In this document: positions 59,797 to 64,000 of the stretch, piece after piece
How positions within the stretch are numbered: position 1 is the stretch's first letter
Layout: each line of letters starts with the position of its first letter
From: CAVSNH01 sp963729275
GTDB taxonomy: Bacteria > Actinomycetota > Acidimicrobiia > Acidimicrobiales > RAAP-2
NCBI GenBank assembly: GCA_963729275.1
Contig: CAVSNH010000005.1
Location: 62,001-126,000 of the forward strand
DNA length: 64,000 nucleotides
Direction of reading: 5' to 3'
Notes under the pieces: generated by a model
Told to the model about the DNA's origin: nothing
Databases searched by the model: none
The model's input: the letters and a program-made list of their open reading frames with translations, nothing else
Made by a program: the position numbers and the translations under genes

Positions 59797-61020
59797 ATGA
59801 CGAAACTCTTCCCTCGCCAGGTATCCCGACGGGCTTGCCGATGGATCATGGCCTTCTCAGTTCTCACCGGGACCGCCGGAGTGGCGGCCATTCTCTCCGC
59901 CGGGTCGACGGCCCAGGCCGACCCCGGCTTCACCTCAGCCTTCGTGGGCGTGGGGGCGGACGTCACCCAGGACGTCTACGCCGGACTGTCGGGTGAGTCA
60001 CCCCAGCCCCCCACCACCCAGACCGTCAACTTCTTCACGCCGATCCATTCCACGGCGGCCACCAACAACGAGACGATCGCTTCCTTCGACGCCTTCCCGG
60101 CCGGGGGGACCACGGTCGAGCCGGGCTGCATCATCACCAAGGTCGGCGGGCCCTCCTTTGACCGGCCCAACTCGACCACGGCCGGCATCACCGCACTGTT
60201 GGCCGACATCAACGGAACGGGCTTCGAGAACTCCTCGGGCTCCTGCACCGGGACCCCGGTCGACCCCACCGGGCAGATCGACTTTGCCCGAGCCGCACGC
60301 GGCCCGAAGACCAGCGGAGACACCCTCACCTTCATTCCCTACGCCAGGGACGCCTTGGGCATCCTGGCCGACGACAACGGGACCGGAAATCTGGCCGATC
60401 TGTCCACGACCCAGCTGACCGACCTCTATACCTCCTCCACCGGGACGATCACCGTAGGGAGTGACACCGTCTACGGCTGCCTGACCATTGCGGGTTCGAG
60501 CCCCCGGACCAACCTCGAGTCGGCCTTGGACATCACCGATGCCCAGGCGACCACGGCGGCGACGGCGGCCGGGTGCAACTCGATCACGCAGAACGACGGC
60601 AACGCCTTCGCCACCTTCACTGCCACCCTTCCGAAGAATGCCGAAGCCGTGATCCCCATCTCGTCGGGCTCGTGGATCGGCCAGGCCAACCAACTAGCCC
60701 TCGACCGCTCCAACGTGGCCCGGAGTGACGGTTACTACCTGTCCGATGTCGCCAGCTTGGGCCAGCCCTACACGGGCACGGCTCCGAACCTCCTGCCCAA
60801 CCGCACCTACTACGAGTCGACCCAGTTCGGGTACAACCTCTACACCGTCGTCCCCACTTCGAGCATCAGCGGTTTCGGGGCCAATGCCGCCCTGGAGAAC
60901 CTCTTCGAATCCGCCATCTGCACTTCGGCCGAGCAGACCATCATCAACGACTTCGGCTTCGACTCGCTGGTGTCGGCCGAAGGCACCTGCGGGGCGACCA
61001 CGACTACCGGCGACAGCTGA
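59797..61020 (+). CDS. PstS-like periplasmic/secreted binding protein
   Basis: A 407-residue exported protein: signal peptide (MAFSVLTGTAGVAAILSAGSTAQA), then a PBP-like domain with FVGVGADVTQDVYAGL, IDFARAARGPKTSGDTLTFIPYARDALG and SGSWIGQANQL, the arrangement of PstS-type phosphate or related anion-binding proteins. No lipobox or ABC transporter genes are adjacent. ATG 59797 follows AGGAGCC. It may bind an oxyanion or act as a surface protein that reuses the fold. Confidence 0.75.
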   Translation: MTKLFPRQVSRRACRWIMAFSVLTGTAGVAAILSAGSTAQADPGFTSAFVGVGADVTQDVYAGLSGESPQPPTTQTVNFFTPIHSTAATNNETIASFDAFPAGGTTVEPGCIITKVGGPSFDRPNSTTAGITALLADINGTGFENSSGSCTGTPVDPTGQIDFARAARGPKTSGDTLTFIPYARDALGILADDNGTGNLADLSTTQLTDLYTSSTGTITVGSDTVYGCLTIAGSSPRTNLESALDITDAQATTAATAAGCNSITQNDGNAFATFTATLPKNAEAVIPISSGSWIGQANQLALDRSNVARSDGYYLSDVASLGQPYTGTAPNLLPNRTYYESTQFGYNLYTVVPTSSISGFGANAALENLFESAICTSAEQTIINDFGFDSLVSAEGTCGATTTTGDS

Positions 61021-61076
61021 GCCCGGCGGCTCGGCAGACGACCACCGCGGAAGACGACAGAAGGGCAGATGACTTC

Positions 61077-62042
61077 ATGAACCCACACCGTGAACGGCGA
61101 ACGGAGACGACGATGCCGGCGGACGGAGCGATCCGCGCCGCCGCCGGCGTCACCCTGGAGAGGAAGCCGCGGCGGCGGTACGGAATGCGATCGGTCTTTG
61201 CCGCCACCGGTCTGCTGGTCGGCGCGGTTGCCGTCACTGTCGCGGCTCCGGGGGTGGCCGGCGCATCGACCCTGGACGGTGTGGCCAACATCGCCAGCCC
61301 GGGAACCACCAATTCCCTGACGTCCGGCGGATCGGAGACCGAGTTCACCCTCAGCTTGCCGCCTCAGGCAGCCTGCTCGGGCGACACGGAAACCGACGGC
61401 TACCACGTCTTTAGCTATCTCGTAGAGCCGAAAACAACCATCACTGGCATCACCTTCCCCAAAAACCTCCCTAACACTGCTGACAACCAGTACGGCTTTG
61501 TCAACAACGCCGGCGAATACTACGGAGCCGCGAACACCGCGCCGAGCACCGGTCAGATCATCGAGATCCCCAACGACCTCGAGTTCGGTCCGCTGGTGAG
61601 CGATGGCCTGGTGACGAAGGACAAGCTCCTCTACGGGAAGAAGAACGCCTCAGGGGTGTGGGTCGGGGGACTCGCCTGCACCAACAGCAGCGGGACGGTC
61701 ACCGACTACTGGACCACCAACATCACCTTCACGGCCAGCAAGAGTGACCCCAACGGCTTCGTATGGTCGGCCTTCCAGTTCACGAGCTCGTCGACCTTGA
61801 ACCCGGCCAAGATCGGATCGGCCTACACCGACACGGTGACGGCGGCGGGTGGTACGACGCCGTACAAATGGAAGGCCACGGGTCTGCCCAAGGGTCTGAA
61901 GATGAGCTCCTCGACGGGGACGATCTCGGGCACCGCATCGAAGAAGGACAAAGCGAAGGCCTATCCGATCTCGGTGACCTGCACCGACAAGGCGAAGGCC
62001 ATCGCCACCGGCACCTTCAGCCTGACTCTCGACGCGGCCTAA
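61077..62042 (+). CDS. Secreted protein with He_PIG-type Ig domain
   Basis: A 321-residue exported protein: basic N-terminus, signal helix (VFAATGLLVGAVAVTVAAPGVAGA), a ~140-residue domain I cannot name (STLDGVANIASPGTTNSLTSGGSETEF, DGYHVFSYLVEP, PNTADNQYGFVNNAGEYYGAANTAP), then an Ig-like He_PIG domain (KIGSAYTDTVTAAGGTTPYKWKATGLPKGLKMSSSTGTISGTASKK). The N-terminal domain is shared with the next gene. ATG 61077 is used; a later ATG at 61113 is possible. Function unknown, probably cell-surface. Confidence 0.7.
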   Translation: MNPHRERRTETTMPADGAIRAAAGVTLERKPRRRYGMRSVFAATGLLVGAVAVTVAAPGVAGASTLDGVANIASPGTTNSLTSGGSETEFTLSLPPQAACSGDTETDGYHVFSYLVEPKTTITGITFPKNLPNTADNQYGFVNNAGEYYGAANTAPSTGQIIEIPNDLEFGPLVSDGLVTKDKLLYGKKNASGVWVGGLACTNSSGTVTDYWTTNITFTASKSDPNGFVWSAFQFTSSSTLNPAKIGSAYTDTVTAAGGTTPYKWKATGLPKGLKMSSSTGTISGTASKKDKAKAYPISVTCTDKAKAIATGTFSLTLDAA

Positions 62043-62249
62043 CGGGGACGGGTTTCTCACCCGGGCAGACCAGGGAGCGTGGGAGCTGGAGCGAGTCGAA
62101 GCAAGTCGGAGCGAGACGGAAGGAAGTCGGGACAAATGCAGGGGAGTCGATGGGGGAGGCCGAAGGCGGCCGGACACGACGGGGTGCCGAGAGGGACGTC
62201 GTTCGAAAAGCTAGGTGCGGGCAGATACGCATGCACTGACGGCCGCCCT

Positions 62250-62297
62250 GGCCGCACTGGGCGCACTGGGCGCACTGGGCGCACTGGGCGCACTGTG
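62250..62297. repeat. 9-bp tandem repeat GGCGCACTG before the last gene
   Basis: Five or so tandem units of GGCGCACTG run up to and into the presumed GTG start at 62295. The region 62043-62294 holds no other gene I can support, only purine-rich degenerate repeats (GGAGCGAGTCGAAGC-like). Confidence 0.75.
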
Positions 62298-64000
62298 GTT
62301 CGGCTATTCGTCGCGGCCGGTTGCGTCCTCACCACCCTGGCCGCCCTCACGGTGGCCAACCCGCAGGTGGCCGCCGCATCGACCCTCGACGGCGTGGCCA
62401 CCATCGCCAGCCCGGGGACTACCACCTACCTCGCCTCCGGCGGGTCGGAGACAGAGTTCACGGTCAGCCTGCCCCCTGAGGCGGCGTGCGATGGCGACAC
62501 GGAGAAGGACGGCTACCACGTCTTCAGCTATTTGGTGGAGCCGGGGACCAACGTCACGGGCATCACCTTCCCTGGCAACCTCCCGAACACCGGTGACAAC
62601 CAGTACGGCTTTGTCAACAACGCCGGCGGATACTACGGAGCCGCCAACACCGCTCCGAGCACGGGACAGATCATCGAGATCCCCAACGACCTCGAGTTCG
62701 GTCCGCTGGTGAGTAACGGCCTGGTGACGCTCGACACCCTCCTCTACCAGGACGGGAACACCTCTGGGCAGTGGGAGGGGGGCCTCGCCTGCACCAACAG
62801 CACCGGGACGGTCACCGACTACTGGAACACCGCCGTCACCTTCACGGCCAGCGCAGGCGATCCCAACGGCTTCGTGTGGTCCTCCATCCCCGGCCCGGCC
62901 GGCTCGCAGGTCCCGGCCGTCACCTCGGCTGATGCCACGACGTTCACCGAGGGTGCCCACGGAACGTTCACTCCCACCGCCACCGGAACCCCGACCCCGA
63001 CCATCGCCGAGGCGGGCACCTTGCCCAACGGGGTGACCTTCAGCGGAGGCGTCCTGAGTGGCACCGCCACCCAGAGCGGAACCTTCCCCATCACCTTCAC
63101 GGCCAGCAACGGGATCGGCAACCCGGCCGTCCAGAAATTCACCCTCACGGTGAACCCGGCGGCCGGCTCGCCCACCGTGACGGGCGTGGCCCCGGGCAGC
63201 GGGCCGCCGGCCGGCGGGACAAGCGTTTCCGTGACCGGGACCAACTTCACCGGAGCCACCGCCGTCCACTTCGGCACGGTGGCCGGGACCGGCCTCGTGG
63301 TGAACTCGGCCACCTCGATCTCGATCACGTCCCCGGCCGGTACCTCGGGGACGACGGTGAACGTGACGGTGACCACGCCGGTCGGCACCTCCGCCACCAA
63401 CGTGAGCGACGAGTACACCTATAACTCCAAGCCGTCCGTGGCCAGCATCTCGCCGGACGCCGGGCTGCCGGCAGGCGGGACAAGCGTCAGCGTCACCGGA
63501 GCCAACTTCACCGGGGCCACTGCCGTCAACTTCGGTACCACGGCCGGAACCGGCCTCGTGGTGAACTCGGCCACCTCGATCTCGATCACCTCCCCGGCCG
63601 GTACCTCGGGGACGACGGTGGACGTCACGGTGGTCAGCTCGAACGGGACTTCGGCCACCGGTCCGGCGGACAAGTTCACCTACGAAGGCGTTCCCACCGT
63701 GACCGGCGTGAGCCCGAACACCGGGCCGACGACCGGGGGCACCTCCGTCACCGTCACCGGGACGAACTTCACCGACGCCACTGCGGTCAACTTCGGTGCC
63801 ACGGCCGGAACCGGTCTCGTCGTCAACTCGGCCACCTCGATCTCGATCACCTCGCCGCCCGGGACAGCCGGCACCATCGATGTGACCGTGACCACCCCGG
63901 TGGACACGTCGGCGACATCTCCAGCTGACGATTTCACCTACGTGGCCCCGCCGACGGTGACCGGCGTGAGCCCGGGGGCGGGACCGGCCGCCGGGGGCAC
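62295..64000 (+). CDS. Secreted TIG/IPT-repeat protein, runs off the window
   Basis: An open frame of at least 568 codons with no stop before the window end. Signal peptide VVRLFVAAGCVLTTLAALTVANPQVAAA, then the same unnamed N-terminal domain as the upstream gene (STLDGVATIASPGTTTYLASGGSETEF, DGYHVFSYLVEP), then a He_PIG domain (GTPTPTIAEAGTLPNGVTFSGG) and at least four TIG/IPT domains with the pattern PTVTGVSPNTGPTTGGTSVTVTGTNF and NSATSISITSPAGT. It is a probable long surface adhesin. GTG 62295 lacks a clear ribosome binding site and sits in a 9-bp repeat, so the start is tentative. Confidence 0.75.
   Translation, partial: MVRLFVAAGCVLTTLAALTVANPQVAAASTLDGVATIASPGTTTYLASGGSETEFTVSLPPEAACDGDTEKDGYHVFSYLVEPGTNVTGITFPGNLPNTGDNQYGFVNNAGGYYGAANTAPSTGQIIEIPNDLEFGPLVSNGLVTLDTLLYQDGNTSGQWEGGLACTNSTGTVTDYWNTAVTFTASAGDPNGFVWSSIPGPAGSQVPAVTSADATTFTEGAHGTFTPTATGTPTPTIAEAGTLPNGVTFSGGVLSGTATQSGTFPITFTASNGIGNPAVQKFTLTVNPAAGSPTVTGVAPGSGPPAGGTSVSVTGTNFTGATAVHFGTVAGTGLVVNSATSISITSPAGTSGTTVNVTVTTPVGTSATNVSDEYTYNSKPSVASISPDAGLPAGGTSVSVTGANFTGATAVNFGTTAGTGLVVNSATSISITSPAGTSGTTVDVTVVSSNGTSATGPADKFTYEGVPTVTGVSPNTGPTTGGTSVTVTGTNFTDATAVNFGATAGTGLVVNSATSISITSPPGTAGTIDVTVTTPVDTSATSPADDFTYVAPPTVTGVSPGAGPAAGG

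Overview
The window is about 64 kb of high-GC DNA with actinobacterial hallmarks: GTG starts and ATGA/GTGA stop-start overlaps, a CysO-type sulfur carrier, DHA2 efflux pumps paired with TetR regulators, a DUF222-HNH protein, a class-F-like sortase and a stand-alone groEL behind a CIRCE element. Many secreted proteins carry Ig-like (Big_2, He_PIG, TIG) domains. Together these suggest an environmental actinobacterium, possibly of the class Acidimicrobiia; that placement is inference.

Layout. 0.2-1.8 kb: thrC plus a CysO/MoaD-like carrier. 1.9-5.2 kb (minus strand): methyltransferase, EthD-domain protein, cytochrome P450 and TetR. 5.2-7.4 kb: a hexapeptide acetyltransferase and a patatin-like lipase whose repetitive 3' ends overlap on opposite strands. 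7.5-9.7 kb: a PD-(D/E)XK-like nuclease and an apparently inactivated paralogue. 9.6-12.2 kb: FadD19-like acyl-CoA ligase divergent from an SDR. 12.4-14.8 kb: a PAS-GGDEF-EAL protein. 14.9-17.3 kb: MFS pump and TetR with a clear operator. 18-24.3 kb: secreted GH43-like and beta-propeller proteins, a PPi-type phosphofructokinase, a Big_2 repeat protein and a PP-loop ATPase. 24.5-27.6 kb: DUF5522, a BtuF-like protein and two divergent PhyH-family oxygenases. 27.9-32 kb: GH92 alpha-mannosidase and a beta-helix surface protein. 32.4-35.2 kb: a frameshifted cyclase-ATPase regulator.

The most distinctive region is 35.7-39.7 kb: a winged-helix regulator, palindromic operators, a duplicated hairpin element, a sortase-anchored DUF3494 (ice-binding-type) protein with its own sortase, a membrane-anchored secreted protein lacking a usual start codon, and a small HTH protein beside three copies of a TCAAC-N5-GTTGA dyad. 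39.8-48.1 kb holds a CoA-transferase/MFS/TetR group, another secreted protein and a glycosyltransferase/TetR pair. A tRNA-Ser(UGA) abuts an IS481-type remnant at 48.3 kb. 48.6-59.4 kb is mostly core metabolism: pheA, larB-larC, DUF222-HNH, two GNATs, Nudix, NIL, larE, hemQ and groEL. 59.8-64 kb: a PstS-like binding protein and two related secreted proteins, the last running off the end.

How it works together. larB, larC and larE would supply the nickel-pincer cofactor, though no larA is visible. GH92, GH43 and the many secreted proteins point to a surface adapted to glycans and adhesion. P450, EthD, FadD19-like ligase, SDR, CoA-transferase and PhyH genes suggest breakdown of lipids or steroid-like compounds, without proof of substrate. 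Short in-frame tandem repeats recur across the window.
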